Origin: an uncultured Lachnospiraceae bacterium
GTDB lineage: Bacteria > Bacillota > Clostridia > Lachnospirales > Lachnospiraceae
DNA length: 64,000 nucleotides
Direction of reading: 5' to 3'
Assembly (NCBI GenBank): GCA_948441955.1
Contig: CAOJQZ010000002.1
Location: forward strand, 1-64,000
In this document: in pieces, positions 14,452-22,931 of the stretch
Layout of the letters: each line of letters opens with the position of its first letter
How positions within the stretch are numbered: position 1 is the stretch's first letter
The notes under the pieces: generated by a model
Databases searched by the model: none
Seen by the model: the letters and a program-made list of their open reading frames with translations, nothing else
Told to the model about the DNA's origin: nothing
Program-made: the position numbers and the translations under genes

Positions 14452-14904
14452 TATGCTCAGGCGGGCGTTTTTTCTGCCTTTTGCCCGCTCCCATTTTGCT
14501 TTTTCCTCTGGAGTTTTTAGAATAAGGCCCGGCACTGGTGTCGGGCTGTCATTTTCATCAAGTGCCACCATTGTAAAATACGCATGATTGATATGTGTCC
14601 GCTGTCCGTCAAGCGCCTCTACAAAGCTGTCTACCTCCACCTCCATAGAAGTCCTTCCAACATATGTCACACGTCCTATGATAACGATTACATCCTTCTG
14701 GTATGCTCCCTTTAGAAATTTCAGATTGTCTACGGAAACTGTAACAACATTTTTGTGGGTATGCCGCTTTGCCACAAGGGCGGCAACCTCATCAATCCAC
14801 TGCATGAGAATTCCGCCGAACAGGCGGCCTGCTCCGTTTAAATGGTTCGGTCTTACAATATGAACTGTCTCTACAATAGAGTCTGATACTTTTCTTCTCT
14901 CCAA
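14425..14904 (-). CDS. Acyl-CoA thioesterase, hotdog fold (YciA/BACH-like), TTG start
   Basis: A 159-aa hotdog-fold thioesterase. The motif RPNHLNGAGRLFGGILMQWIDEVAA carries the conserved His/Asn-Gly-x-LFGG and the Asp of the active site. HINHAYFTMVALDEN follows in the second half. It hydrolyses acyl-CoA to free acid and CoA. No ATG fits: the TTG at 14904 has GAGGAG 8 bp upstream and starts just before the conserved domain. Its 3' end overlaps the last 27 bp of the convergent chemotaxis receptor gene. Confidence 0.87.
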   Translation of the reverse strand: MERRKVSDSIVETVHIVRPNHLNGAGRLFGGILMQWIDEVAALVAKRHTHKNVVTVSVDNLKFLKGAYQKDVIVIIGRVTYVGRTSMEVEVDSFVEALDGQRTHINHAYFTMVALDENDSPTPVPGLILKTPEEKAKWERAKGRKNARLSILSADKSTF

Positions 14905-15027
14905 GTTTTCCTCTCCTCTAATCTTAAAATGGGCCGCGCTGCGCGCCTGATTTCTATATATTTCTATAGAATTATACCACAAAATTTGCTATACTAAAAC
15001 TAATTTCACTTATGAGGAGCAGCTGTA

Positions 15028-15765
15028 ATGAGAAATATATTATTTACGATAGAATATGACGGAAGCCGTTATCAGGGGCTTACACGTCCTGGAAAAACAG
15101 AAGCCGCTGGCACAGTATCTGCCAAAATTATGGATGTATTAAAAAAAATGACTGGTGAGGACACAATTGAAATACATTATGGCTGCCGGACCGAACCCGG
15201 TGTGCATGCTTATGCACAGGTGGCCAATTTTAAAACCGAATCCGATATGGGGGTTTCAGATATGAAGCATTACCTGAATCGCTACCTTCCCATGGATATT
15301 GCCGTCACCAATGTCCGCGAGGCGGCAACGCGTTTCCACGCCCAGCTTGCCGCAACTGCAAAAACTTACGTATACCGTATGTCCATATCTGATGTTCCCA
15401 GCATCTTTGAGCGTAAGCATACCTATCACTGCTTTAAAATGCCCGATAAAAAAGCCATGCAGGAAGCTGCTCTCCTCCTTACAGGAAGCCATGATTTTAA
15501 AAATTTTTCTGATTCCAAAACCTCTAAATCCACTGTCCGGGAGATTTATGGCATAGATATCTACTGCAACGAGGAAGAAATGCAGATTCTTTTAGACGCC
15601 GATGACTTTCTATACAATATGGCAAGAATTATCATTGGAACACTTCTGGAGATTGGGCTTGGCGTTCGTAAAAAAGAAGATATCACTGGAATATTTAACG
15701 GTACATTAGAACCAAGCCCTCCCTGTGATCCGAAGGGATTGTATCTGCAGGAAATTTCTTACTAG
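15028..15765 (+). CDS. truA: tRNA pseudouridine synthase A
   Basis: A 245-aa TruA that makes pseudouridine at tRNA positions 38-40. It has the N-terminal FTIEYDGSRYQGLTR and the motif around HYGCRTEPGVHAYAQVANF. The family's catalytic Asp lies in the segment GRTDxGVHA; here that position reads CRTEPGVHA, so Glu occupies it. The C-terminal half (FLYNMARIIIGTLLEIG) is typical. That substitution should weaken or abolish classical activity and is listed as a finding. An extended -10 (TGCTATACT) lies upstream. Confidence 0.88.
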   Translation: MRNILFTIEYDGSRYQGLTRPGKTEAAGTVSAKIMDVLKKMTGEDTIEIHYGCRTEPGVHAYAQVANFKTESDMGVSDMKHYLNRYLPMDIAVTNVREAATRFHAQLAATAKTYVYRMSISDVPSIFERKHTYHCFKMPDKKAMQEAALLLTGSHDFKNFSDSKTSKSTVREIYGIDIYCNEEEMQILLDADDFLYNMARIIIGTLLEIGLGVRKKEDITGIFNGTLEPSPPCDPKGLYLQEISY

Positions 15766-15791
15766 GGAACAGGAGATTTTAACCTGTTCCC
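15765..15791. terminator. Hairpin between truA and yjbQ
   Basis: A perfect 9-bp stem GGGAACAGG / CCTGTTCCC with a 9-nt loop sits between two convergent genes. Neither strand has a T run after it, so it may act as a weak bidirectional terminator or an mRNA 3' end stabiliser. Confidence 0.5.
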
Positions 15792-15793
15792 GG

Positions 15794-16198
15794 CTATCCT
15801 TCCAGAATTTTCACAAAGAATCTCCGATTTCTCGGTCCGTCAAATTCACAAAAATACAAATCCTGCCAGATACCAAGAACCAGCTCTCCTCCGCTTAGTA
15901 TCATAGTTTGGGACGGTCCGAAACAGCTTGTCTTCATATGCGCATGAGAATTCCCCTCTGCATGACGGTATCCTGCATGATGGGTTGGAAATACTTCCTC
16001 CATCTCCATCAGAATATCATGGACCACATCTGGATCCGCATTCTCATTAATTGTAAATCCTGCTGTGGTATGGGGCGAGAACACCACGACAATCCCGTCC
16101 TTTACTTTGCTCTTTTCAATATCCTCCCGCACCATGTTCGTCACCTTTGACATCTGCTGGGCGCTTCTTGTTGAAATATGATGTTCATACAGATACAT
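15794..16198 (-). CDS. YjbQ family protein (UPF0047, secondary thiamine-phosphate synthase)
   Basis: A 134-aa protein of the YjbQ fold. It has GIVVVFSPHTTAGFTINENADPDV, FPTHHAGYRHAEGNSHAH (metal-binding His cluster) and LVLGIWQDLYFCEFDGPR at the C terminus. Members show weak thiamine-phosphate synthase activity, but the true substrate is unclear. The start ATG at 16198 has an AGGAGG-like site. It is possibly in one transcript with the patatin gene upstream (22 bp). Confidence 0.92.
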   Translation of the reverse strand: MYLYEHHISTRSAQQMSKVTNMVREDIEKSKVKDGIVVVFSPHTTAGFTINENADPDVVHDILMEMEEVFPTHHAGYRHAEGNSHAHMKTSCFGPSQTMILSGGELVLGIWQDLYFCEFDGPRNRRFFVKILEG

Positions 16199-16220
16199 GC
16201 TTTTTCCTCCTTTTACTTCT

Positions 16221-17081
16221 TTAGCTTTCCAGATATTTCATCAGACTGTCATATTCCCGCTTCATCAGGCAGTAACCATGCTCATAAAAGTTCATCAGCA
16301 TGTCGTAATCCTTCTCAAGCCTTGATATTGTGGGAATCAAGGGCCTTAAAACATATATTTCCCCTTCCCTTTCCAAACGCTCCACCTGTTCCAGCTGCCA
16401 ATTGTATTTTGCATTTCTTCGGAGAGTTGTTTTTACAAGCTCCGGATAAGAACGGTATGCCCTTCGGTACATTTTCGCTGCCATCCGCTTCACAGGCTTC
16501 TTTCGGTATCCGGGATTCCTTGTAAGGACTACTAAAATCTTCTCATTTCCCTTTTTAAGGGCGCGTCCCACCGGAACGGAGTCTGCAAGTCCGCCGTCCA
16601 GATAAGGAAACCCGTCAATGTTAACCATCGGCGACACAAGAGGCAGGCTGCTGGATGCCCTGCACAGCCTCATAAGTCTTTCCGAATCTTCTTTTTCCGT
16701 CATGTACTCTGCTTTCCCTGTCTCACAATTCGTTGTCACAATCTCACATTCAATATCCGACGCAAAATACGTGTCAAAATCGAAGGGAAAAATCTCTTTC
16801 GGATACTTTTCGAATACCATATCCATATCCAGAATACTTTTCTCCCTGACAAATTTCCTGAATCCATAATAATAGCTGTACTCTTTCTCTTTATGAATCA
16901 TACAGTCTCTTGTTCTTCCAATCTGCTTTGACACATAATCTACCCCATTGCAGGAACCTGCAGACACTCCGATTACATGAGAAAAATATGCATCCCTTTC
17001 CATCAGATAATCCAGCGCCCCGGACGTAAAAACCCCTCTCGTCGCACCTCCTTCAAGAACAAGTGTTGCTTTTATCATCAT
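16221..17081 (-). CDS. Patatin-like phospholipase (RssA/YjjU type)
   Basis: A 286-aa patatin-fold serine hydrolase. The oxyanion loop is LEGGATRGVFTSG, the nucleophile elbow GVSAGSCNGVDY (Ser of GxSxG), and the dyad Asp sits in YLDGGLADSVPVG. DUF6363-like sequence follows in the C-terminal part (LRPLIPTISRLEKDYD). It is predicted to hydrolyse acyl chains from phospholipids or acyl-CoA in the cytosol; no signal peptide. The physiological substrate is unknown. Confidence 0.93.
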   Translation of the reverse strand: MMIKATLVLEGGATRGVFTSGALDYLMERDAYFSHVIGVSAGSCNGVDYVSKQIGRTRDCMIHKEKEYSYYYGFRKFVREKSILDMDMVFEKYPKEIFPFDFDTYFASDIECEIVTTNCETGKAEYMTEKEDSERLMRLCRASSSLPLVSPMVNIDGFPYLDGGLADSVPVGRALKKGNEKILVVLTRNPGYRKKPVKRMAAKMYRRAYRSYPELVKTTLRRNAKYNWQLEQVERLEREGEIYVLRPLIPTISRLEKDYDMLMNFYEHGYCLMKREYDSLMKYLES

Positions 17082-17100
17082 TCCATATCTCCTTTCTTGA

Positions 17101-17148
17101 AAAATACAAACGACTGCCGTATCTGATTTTCATTTGTGATACGGCAGC
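17101..17148 (-). terminator. Terminator after the DUF969/DUF979 pair
   Basis: On the minus strand CTGCCGTATC / GATACGGCAG gives a perfect 10-bp stem with a 14-nt loop, followed by GTTTGTATTTTTC. Confidence 0.85.
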
Positions 17149-17169
17149 CTCTTAAAATAAAGCCTCTTC

Positions 17170-18114
17170 TTATTTAAAAATAATCATATAAATAATCTGG
17201 AATGTAATCATAATCAAGGCAATAACAAACTGATTACGTATAACTGTAAAACGCCTCTTCATATCAAGAAGAGCTACAGGCACCATATTAAAATTGGCTG
17301 CCATTGGAGTAATAAGTGTACCGCAATAACCGCAGGTAAGTGCAAGCATGCCAATTAAAACCGGATCCGTACCATATGCAAGAACAAACGGAGCGCCTAT
17401 GCCGACTGTCATAACTGTAATCGCTGCAAAGGCATTACCCATAATAGCTGTAAACAGCATCATGCCAATAGCATATATGATAATTCCCACATTCACATTT
17501 CCCTTCGGAATAATCCCCCCCACAATCTTAGCAATTACCTCTCCGACACCCGCCGCAGTAAATATTGCGCCGAGACATGCAAGAAGCATAGACAGCATAC
17601 TAAGCGGGCCTACCGTAGAAATCATCCGCTCCGCATCATTCAAAATCACCTTTGGTTTATTTGAAGGCAAAAGTATCATTAAAAGAATCGCTGCTGCAAG
17701 CACACCCGCACCTACTCCTACAAGTGCTCCCAGATCTGTGAAAAGTGCAAACAAAAGTGCTCCCACGCCGATGGCAAACGCCGGAATAAAAACCTTCATA
17801 CCGATTTTATTAAAATTCTCCTGGGTTTCTTCCACAGTCATCTTCTGTACCTCACCCATCTTCACCTTCTTGAGAATGGCAGGGATACACATAATGATAA
17901 TAAGCAGCCCCGTTACCGTCGTCGGAATCCATCTTCCAAAAGAAATAATGGTTCCAAGTATTACCCAGAATACTGCCGTGCCGACGCGGGATGGATTTTT
18001 CTTATCCAGCAGATTCTTAACTCCTGTATAAATGGTAACAAAACCTGTAAGCATAAATATAATTTCCAGTATTTTTGTTCCTAACGTGATCTCTGCATCT
18101 GTAAAAAACGCCAT
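17170..18114 (-). CDS. DUF979 family membrane protein, putative 5-oxoproline transporter subunit
   Basis: A 314-aa polytopic membrane protein, about 9-10 helices, with the DUF979 pattern (TGFVTIYTGVKNL near the start, IMGNAFAAITVMTVGIGAPF and TCGYCGTLITPMAANFN near the end). DUF979 is nearly always paired with DUF969, as here (15-bp gap). The pair is often beside pyrrolidone-carboxylate peptidase or 5-oxoprolinase genes, which is why it is annotated as a 5-oxoproline transporter. None of those enzymes is adjacent in this window, so the substrate stays an inference. Confidence 0.9.
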   Translation of the reverse strand: MAFFTDAEITLGTKILEIIFMLTGFVTIYTGVKNLLDKKNPSRVGTAVFWVILGTIISFGRWIPTTVTGLLIIIMCIPAILKKVKMGEVQKMTVEETQENFNKIGMKVFIPAFAIGVGALLFALFTDLGALVGVGAGVLAAAILLMILLPSNKPKVILNDAERMISTVGPLSMLSMLLACLGAIFTAAGVGEVIAKIVGGIIPKGNVNVGIIIYAIGMMLFTAIMGNAFAAITVMTVGIGAPFVLAYGTDPVLIGMLALTCGYCGTLITPMAANFNMVPVALLDMKRRFTVIRNQFVIALIMITFQIIYMIIFK

Positions 18115-18129
18115 ATGTATCTCTCCCCT

Positions 18130-18813
18130 CTATTTTTTTTCTGAACCATAATATTTTTTCATCAAGCGCTTATCCCTGACAATATAATATATAATTGCAA
18201 CAACAATCGCCACCACCGATACCGGAATCTCAACTTTCGCAAGCTCTACAAGATCCACCTCATATCCAAGTCCGGCAAGTGTTCCCTGTACAAGAAGCGC
18301 GCCGCTTCCTCCCACAAACAATACCTGGAAGAAAAAGTTTCCTACATTTTCCGCACTGGAAGCCATACCCTTGATCTGCTCCTCGTGCTCCTCGTTGATT
18401 TCGCCGTATTTGTTTTTAACGGCTGCCGTTGACATCGGCATAATCAGGGGTCTTACAAAACCCGCAACTCCGCCGAAACTAATATTGAATGCAGCGAAAA
18501 CAGCTCTCATTACCGCATATGCGGAAACAATCACCCCTGCCGACGCATTCTTCACCTTGCCGATCAAAGCTGCGGCTGCCTCCTTTAAGCCGCTTCGTTC
18601 CAATGTTCCCGTAACAATCAGAACTGTGATAAAAATGGTAATATTCCTGTTCGCAACAAAGCTCGATCCAAGCGTATCCAGAAGTCCTCTGATTCCAAGC
18701 CCTCCTGCCAGTGCAGTCACGATTGCCGCTGCGATAACTGTAAGGATATTGTCAAGCTTCAGGGCAAAGCCCAGAATAACCACCACAATTCCTATTAATG
18801 TAATATACTCCAT
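18130..18813 (-). CDS. DUF969 family membrane protein, putative 5-oxoproline transporter subunit
   Basis: A 227-aa membrane protein with about six helices: MEYITLIGIVVVILGFALKL at the start, FNISFGGVAGFVRPLIMPM centrally, and a polar end KRLMKKYYGSEKK. It is the partner of the DUF979 protein. The ATG at 18813 is favoured over the one two codons earlier (18819) because GGAGG is spaced 7 bp from it. The region upstream (18820-18909) is AT-rich with no clear promoter. Confidence 0.9.
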   Translation of the reverse strand: MEYITLIGIVVVILGFALKLDNILTVIAAAIVTALAGGLGIRGLLDTLGSSFVANRNITIFITVLIVTGTLERSGLKEAAAALIGKVKNASAGVIVSAYAVMRAVFAAFNISFGGVAGFVRPLIMPMSTAAVKNKYGEINEEHEEQIKGMASSAENVGNFFFQVLFVGGSGALLVQGTLAGLGYEVDLVELAKVEIPVSVVAIVVAIIYYIVRDKRLMKKYYGSEKK

Positions 18814-18909
18814 ACCCATTCCTCCTCCGTTATTTTTATATTTTTTATAATATAATATTTTTCAAATAAATCTGTCAATATTTTTCATTTAAAAATTCCT
18901 TCTTCTGCC

Positions 18910-19467
18910 TTATGAATGTAAAGGCACTCCCGGTATAATCCGTTCCGGCTCCGTGTAGTTCCAGTCATGAAGGTTTACACGAATCTTTTCTGTTATAATG
19001 GGTGTAAGAGGCGGATTATTCTTTCCAGGCGTTTCGTCTGTAGGCCTGTATCCCAGCTCCTCTACTATCTCCTGCCCGCCCGTTACCTTTCCAAACGCCG
19101 CATATTTGCCGTCCAGCCTCTCTGCCGGACGGTGCATAATAAACCATTGGGTAGCCGCGCTGTCAAAGTGATTACCTCTTGCCATGGAAATTACACCGGT
19201 CTCATGCTTAAGAGGATTTTCGAATCCATTTTCTGAAAATTCTCCCCTAATAGAAAATTCATCATTCTCCTGACAGCAGTCTCCTGTAAAGGAACCTCCC
19301 TGCAGCACAAATTCCTTCACAATACGATGAATCGTCAATCCGTCGTAACGGCCGCTGTTTGCAAGCTGTATAAAATTATTGACCGTATTTGGCGCGATTT
19401 CAGGGTAAAGCTCTACTGTGATGGTACGTCCATCGTCAAGCAAAATTGACGCAACTGGATTGTTCAT
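18910..19467 (-). CDS. Peptidyl-prolyl cis-trans isomerase, cyclophilin type
   Basis: A 185-aa cytosolic cyclophilin without signal peptide. The PPIase core includes YPEIAPNTVNNFIQL, YDGLTIHRIVKEFVLQGG, the catalytic-site segment VISMARGNHFDSAATQWFIM and FGKVTGGQEIVE. It catalyses proline isomerisation in protein folding. A consensus sigma-A promoter precedes it. The insert with DCCQENDE in the second loop is common in clostridial members. Confidence 0.94.
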   Translation of the reverse strand: MNNPVASILLDDGRTITVELYPEIAPNTVNNFIQLANSGRYDGLTIHRIVKEFVLQGGSFTGDCCQENDEFSIRGEFSENGFENPLKHETGVISMARGNHFDSAATQWFIMHRPAERLDGKYAAFGKVTGGQEIVEELGYRPTDETPGKNNPPLTPIITEKIRVNLHDWNYTEPERIIPGVPLHS

Positions 19468-19505
19468 ATGATTCCCTCCTCATTATTTCGTACAATATTG
19501 ATATT

Positions 19506-19534
19506 ATTATACCGAATCAGAGAAAGGGTGTCAA
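19506..19534 (-). promoter_or_regulatory. Sigma-A promoter of the cyclophilin gene
   Basis: On the minus strand TTGACA, a 17-bp spacer and TATAAT: both boxes are perfect consensus. The -10 is about 40 bp upstream of the ATG. Confidence 0.9.
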
Positions 19535-19558
19535 AGAAAAAGATTTCACAGTAACTTC

Positions 19559-19587
19559 TTGCCTTTTTTCCGCATATTTGCTAAGAT
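19559..19587 (+). promoter_or_regulatory. Sigma-A promoter of the ABC-F gene
   Basis: TTGCCT, 17-bp spacer, TAAGAT, about 45 bp upstream of the ABC-F ATG. It is back to back with the cyclophilin promoter, only 24 bp apart. Confidence 0.6.
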
Positions 19588-19632
19588 AAGCCTTGTATGT
19601 AACAATCATTGAATCTATAAGGAGTCCTGAAT

Positions 19633-21267
19633 ATGATTAGCACAAGCAACATTACTTTACGTGTCGGAAAAAAGGCGCTTTTTGAAGACGTTAATATTAA
19701 ATTCACCGAAGGAAACTGCTACGGCCTCATCGGTGCCAACGGCGCGGGCAAATCTACTTTCCTGCGAATCTTGTCCGGCCAGCTGGAGCCAACGAATGGG
19801 GAGGTTATCATTACTCCCGGCGATCGCCTCTCTTTTTTGCAACAGGATCATTTTAGATATGACGAGTATTCTGTCCTTGATACGGTTATGCTGGGGAATG
19901 CAAGGCTTTACGAGATTATGAAGGAAAAAGAAGCGATCTATTCCAAAGAAGATTTCACAGATGAGGATGGAATCAAGGCCAGCGAACTAGAGGCTGAGTT
20001 TGCCTCCATGAATGGTTGGGAGGCTGAGTCCGACGCTGCGTCCCTTCTTAATGGTCTTGGTATTGAAACCGCTCTTCACTACAGCATGATGAAGGATTTA
20101 AACGGTCCTGAAAAGGTCAAGGTTCTTCTTGCCCAGGCTTTGTTCGGTAATCCGGATATTCTGCTTCTTGACGAGCCCACCAACCATCTGGATCTGGATG
20201 CCATCGCATGGCTGGAGGAGTTTTTAATCGGCTTTAACAACACCGTTATCGTCGTGTCTCACGACCGTTATTTCTTAAATAAGGTATGTACTCAGATTGC
20301 AGATATCGACTACGGAAAAATCAAACTCTACGCCGGAAACTATGATTTCTGGTACGAATCCAGCCAGCTTTTAATCCGTCAGATGAAGGAAGCCAACAAG
20401 AAAAAGGAAGAAAAAATTAAAGAGCTTCAGGAATTTATCTCCCGCTTCAGCGCCAATGCTTCCAAATCCAAGCAGGCCACATCAAGAAAACGTGCGCTGG
20501 AAAAGATTCAGCTGGAGGATATTCAGCCCTCCAGCCGAAAATATCCTTACATCCATTTTAAACCTGGCCGCGCCATCGGAAACGAAGTCCTGACCGTAGA
20601 AAATTTAAGTAAAACCATTGACGGCGAAAAGGTTTTAGACAATATTTCCTTCACCCTGAATCACGATGATAAGGTCGCCTTTGTGGGAAGCAACGAGCTT
20701 GCAAAGACCACCCTTTTTCAGATTCTTACCGGAGAGATGGAGCCGGATGCCGGAACCTATAAATGGGGAATTACCACCTCACAGGCATACTTCCCTCAGG
20801 ATAACGGCGCAGAATTTGATAATGACAGCACCATTGTAGAATGGCTGACCCAATATTCCGAAGAAAAGGACGTTACTTATGTCCGGGGCTTCTTAGGGCG
20901 CATGCTTTTTGGCGGAGACGACGGCGTGAAACGGGTGCGGATTCTTTCCGGCGGCGAGAAGGTGCGCTGTATGCTGTCTAAGATGATGATCTCCGGCGCC
21001 AACGTCCTGATATTTGACGAACCGACCAACCATCTGGACATGGAAGCCATCACTGCACTGAATAATGGAATGACAAAATTCCCGGGCGTCATTCTTTTCA
21101 GCTCAAGAGATCACCAGATCGTACAGACTACTGCAAACCGTATTATGGAAATTGTACCGGGCGGAAAGCTGATTGACAAAATTACGACTTACGACGAATA
21201 TCTGGAAAATGACGAGATGGCGAGAAAACGCCAGACCTACAGTGTACAGAAAGAGGATGATGATTAA
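19633..21267 (+). CDS. ABC-F family ATPase (YkpA/YbiT type)
   Basis: A 544-aa soluble protein with two ABC domains and no membrane part. Domain 1 has a normal P-loop (GANGAGKSTFL) and Walker B LLLDEPTNHLDLDA, but its signature is changed to LNGPEKVKV. A linker of charged helices (about 245-310) follows, and domain 2 has an unusual P-loop, GSNELAKTTLF, a good signature LSGGEKVR and FDEPTNHLDME. The final switch His is present in SHDRYFL (domain 1). ABC-F proteins act on ribosomes; this subgroup is not a known resistance factor. The start has AAGGAG upstream. Confidence 0.95.
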   Translation: MISTSNITLRVGKKALFEDVNIKFTEGNCYGLIGANGAGKSTFLRILSGQLEPTNGEVIITPGDRLSFLQQDHFRYDEYSVLDTVMLGNARLYEIMKEKEAIYSKEDFTDEDGIKASELEAEFASMNGWEAESDAASLLNGLGIETALHYSMMKDLNGPEKVKVLLAQALFGNPDILLLDEPTNHLDLDAIAWLEEFLIGFNNTVIVVSHDRYFLNKVCTQIADIDYGKIKLYAGNYDFWYESSQLLIRQMKEANKKKEEKIKELQEFISRFSANASKSKQATSRKRALEKIQLEDIQPSSRKYPYIHFKPGRAIGNEVLTVENLSKTIDGEKVLDNISFTLNHDDKVAFVGSNELAKTTLFQILTGEMEPDAGTYKWGITTSQAYFPQDNGAEFDNDSTIVEWLTQYSEEKDVTYVRGFLGRMLFGGDDGVKRVRILSGGEKVRCMLSKMMISGANVLIFDEPTNHLDMEAITALNNGMTKFPGVILFSSRDHQIVQTTANRIMEIVPGGKLIDKITTYDEYLENDEMARKRQTYSVQKEDDD

Positions 21268-21269
21268 TT

Positions 21270-21854
21270 ATGAGTATACAATTTGCCGGATTACTGTTCT
21301 TTCTTTTAGGCATCCTATTATTTGCCGCCACAAAAGCAGCCTCGGCATATGACTCGAAAACCGGCTATAGTATTTCCGCCCTTTTCATGGTTTATGCCCT
21401 TCTTATGGAGATCGCCGGATATCTGGATTCAGAATTTATGCTTATCCTTATCTTTCCGCTTCCCATCGGAATCGGTATGACGATGCTCGGTTTCTGGATG
21501 ATTATGAAGGGCTTCTTCTACAGCCTGAAAATGGAAGGAACCTACATAGACTGTAAATACCGCGGCACACCTCTTTTCAGTAGAAGGAAATATTATACAC
21601 TGATCTTTCAATATCAGGCAAATAACCGTACAATAAAAAGCGATTCAGAAGATCATTATATTTTGCACGACATAGAAAAGCGCTATGAACCACAGCAGGT
21701 ATACCCGATCTGGGTAAACCCGAAAAATCTGCAGGACTTCCGGGTGAAACGATTTTCCGGAGTTTCCGGCGGCGTTCTCGCAATAGCTGTCTTTGGAATC
21801 GGGCTTTTATCCGTAATTATTCCATTACTGCTAAAGATGCTGAAGACGGGGTAA
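21270..21854 (+). CDS. DUF3592-like membrane protein, unknown
   Basis: A 194-aa protein with three N-terminal membrane helices (about 5-22, 33-53, 57-83), an extramembrane beta-rich section (residues 90-155, including KYRGTPLFSRRKYYTLIFQY and YPIWVNPKNLQDFRVKRF) and one C-terminal helix (about 165-188). The layout matches DUF3592-type proteins. It starts 2 bp after the ABC-F stop codon and is surely cotranscribed. Function unknown. Confidence 0.8.
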   Translation: MSIQFAGLLFFLLGILLFAATKAASAYDSKTGYSISALFMVYALLMEIAGYLDSEFMLILIFPLPIGIGMTMLGFWMIMKGFFYSLKMEGTYIDCKYRGTPLFSRRKYYTLIFQYQANNRTIKSDSEDHYILHDIEKRYEPQQVYPIWVNPKNLQDFRVKRFSGVSGGVLAIAVFGIGLLSVIIPLLLKMLKTG

Positions 21855-21872
21855 AATCAAAAATACCCCGTC
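21845..21872. terminator. Hairpin between DUF3592-like gene and trpS
   Basis: GACGGGGTA / TACCCCGTC, perfect 9-bp stem, 10-nt loop, between two convergent genes. No T run on either side. It belongs to a group of similar hairpins in this window (see findings). Confidence 0.55.
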
Positions 21873-21881
21873 CTAAAAATA

Positions 21882-22901
21882 TTACCGTATTCTCTCTGGA
21901 AATCCTATCTTTTTCTGTACCTTTCTGAGCGTTTTGTTTGCAAAATATCCCGCCTTTTCCCCATTTTTCTTTATCACACTGTCAATATACGCCTTATCCT
22001 TCTCAAGCCGTACCACCTCATCCTGCAGGGGTCTGAGAACTGAAACAACTGCTTCTCCTACCGCTGTCTTAAAATCTCCGTAGCCCTTTCCGTCAAATTC
22101 CCTTACTGCCTCCTCCGGTTTCTTTCCTGTGCAGGCGCTGTAAATGTCAATTAAGTTCTTCACCCCCGGCTGCTCGTCCCGGTAAAGAATCTGTGCTTCT
22201 GAATCCGTCACCGCACGTTTACATTTACGCATAACCGTATCTGGATCATCCAGAAGATAAATACTTGCATTGGGATTCTCATCTGATTTTGACATCTTCT
22301 TTGAGGGATCCTGAAGGCTCATGATCTTTGCCCCCACTTTTCCGATATACGCCTCTGGAACCGTAAACACATCCCCATATATATTATTAAACCGCTCCGC
22401 TATGTCCCTCGTTATTTCCAAATGCTGCATCTGGTCAATACCCACCGGGACTACATCCGCCTGATAGAGCAGAATATCCGCCGCCATCAGTACCGGATAG
22501 GTAAAGAGTCCTGCGTTAATATTATCCGCATGCTTTGCGGACTTATCCTTAAACTGGGTCATCCGGTTCAGCTCTCCCATATAGGTAAAGCAATTAAGAA
22601 TCCATGCAAGCTCTGCATGCCCTGACACATGGGACTGATAATAAATGCAGTTTTTTTCCGGGTCCAGTCCTGCTGCAATATATAAGGTAAGAAGTGCTCT
22701 TGCCCTCTTTCTTAAAACCGCAGGATCCTGACGCACTGTTATAGAGTGCATATCTACCACACTGTAAAAGCATTCATACTCGTCACTTAAAGTCACCCAG
22801 TTCTTAAGAGCCCCCAGATAATTCCCCAGCGTCAGATTTCCCGTTGCCTGCATCCCGCTGAACAATACCCTTTTATCACCTGTCATTTTTTCATCCTCCA
22901 T
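21882..22901 (-). CDS. trpS: Tryptophanyl-tRNA synthetase
   Basis: A 339-aa class I synthetase that charges tRNA-Trp. The HIGH-equivalent motif is TGNLTLGNYLGAL (near residue 17) and the KMSKS motif is KKMSKSDEN (about 208). MAADILLYQADVVPVGIDQMQHLE covers the active-site floor. The length is typical. It lies 30 bp downstream of the histidine phosphatase gene; no tryptophan T-box is seen in front of it. Confidence 0.97.
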   Translation of the reverse strand: MEDEKMTGDKRVLFSGMQATGNLTLGNYLGALKNWVTLSDEYECFYSVVDMHSITVRQDPAVLRKRARALLTLYIAAGLDPEKNCIYYQSHVSGHAELAWILNCFTYMGELNRMTQFKDKSAKHADNINAGLFTYPVLMAADILLYQADVVPVGIDQMQHLEITRDIAERFNNIYGDVFTVPEAYIGKVGAKIMSLQDPSKKMSKSDENPNASIYLLDDPDTVMRKCKRAVTDSEAQILYRDEQPGVKNLIDIYSACTGKKPEEAVREFDGKGYGDFKTAVGEAVVSVLRPLQDEVVRLEKDKAYIDSVIKKNGEKAGYFANKTLRKVQKKIGFPERIR

Positions 22902-22931
22902 CTTCCACTTTTTATTTCCTTTATCCCGCCT

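Noticed and set aside
22902..22931. Tryptophan T-box for trpS
   Set aside because: The gap is only 30 bp and contains no T-box sequence; the gene is read from the upstream phosphatase transcript.
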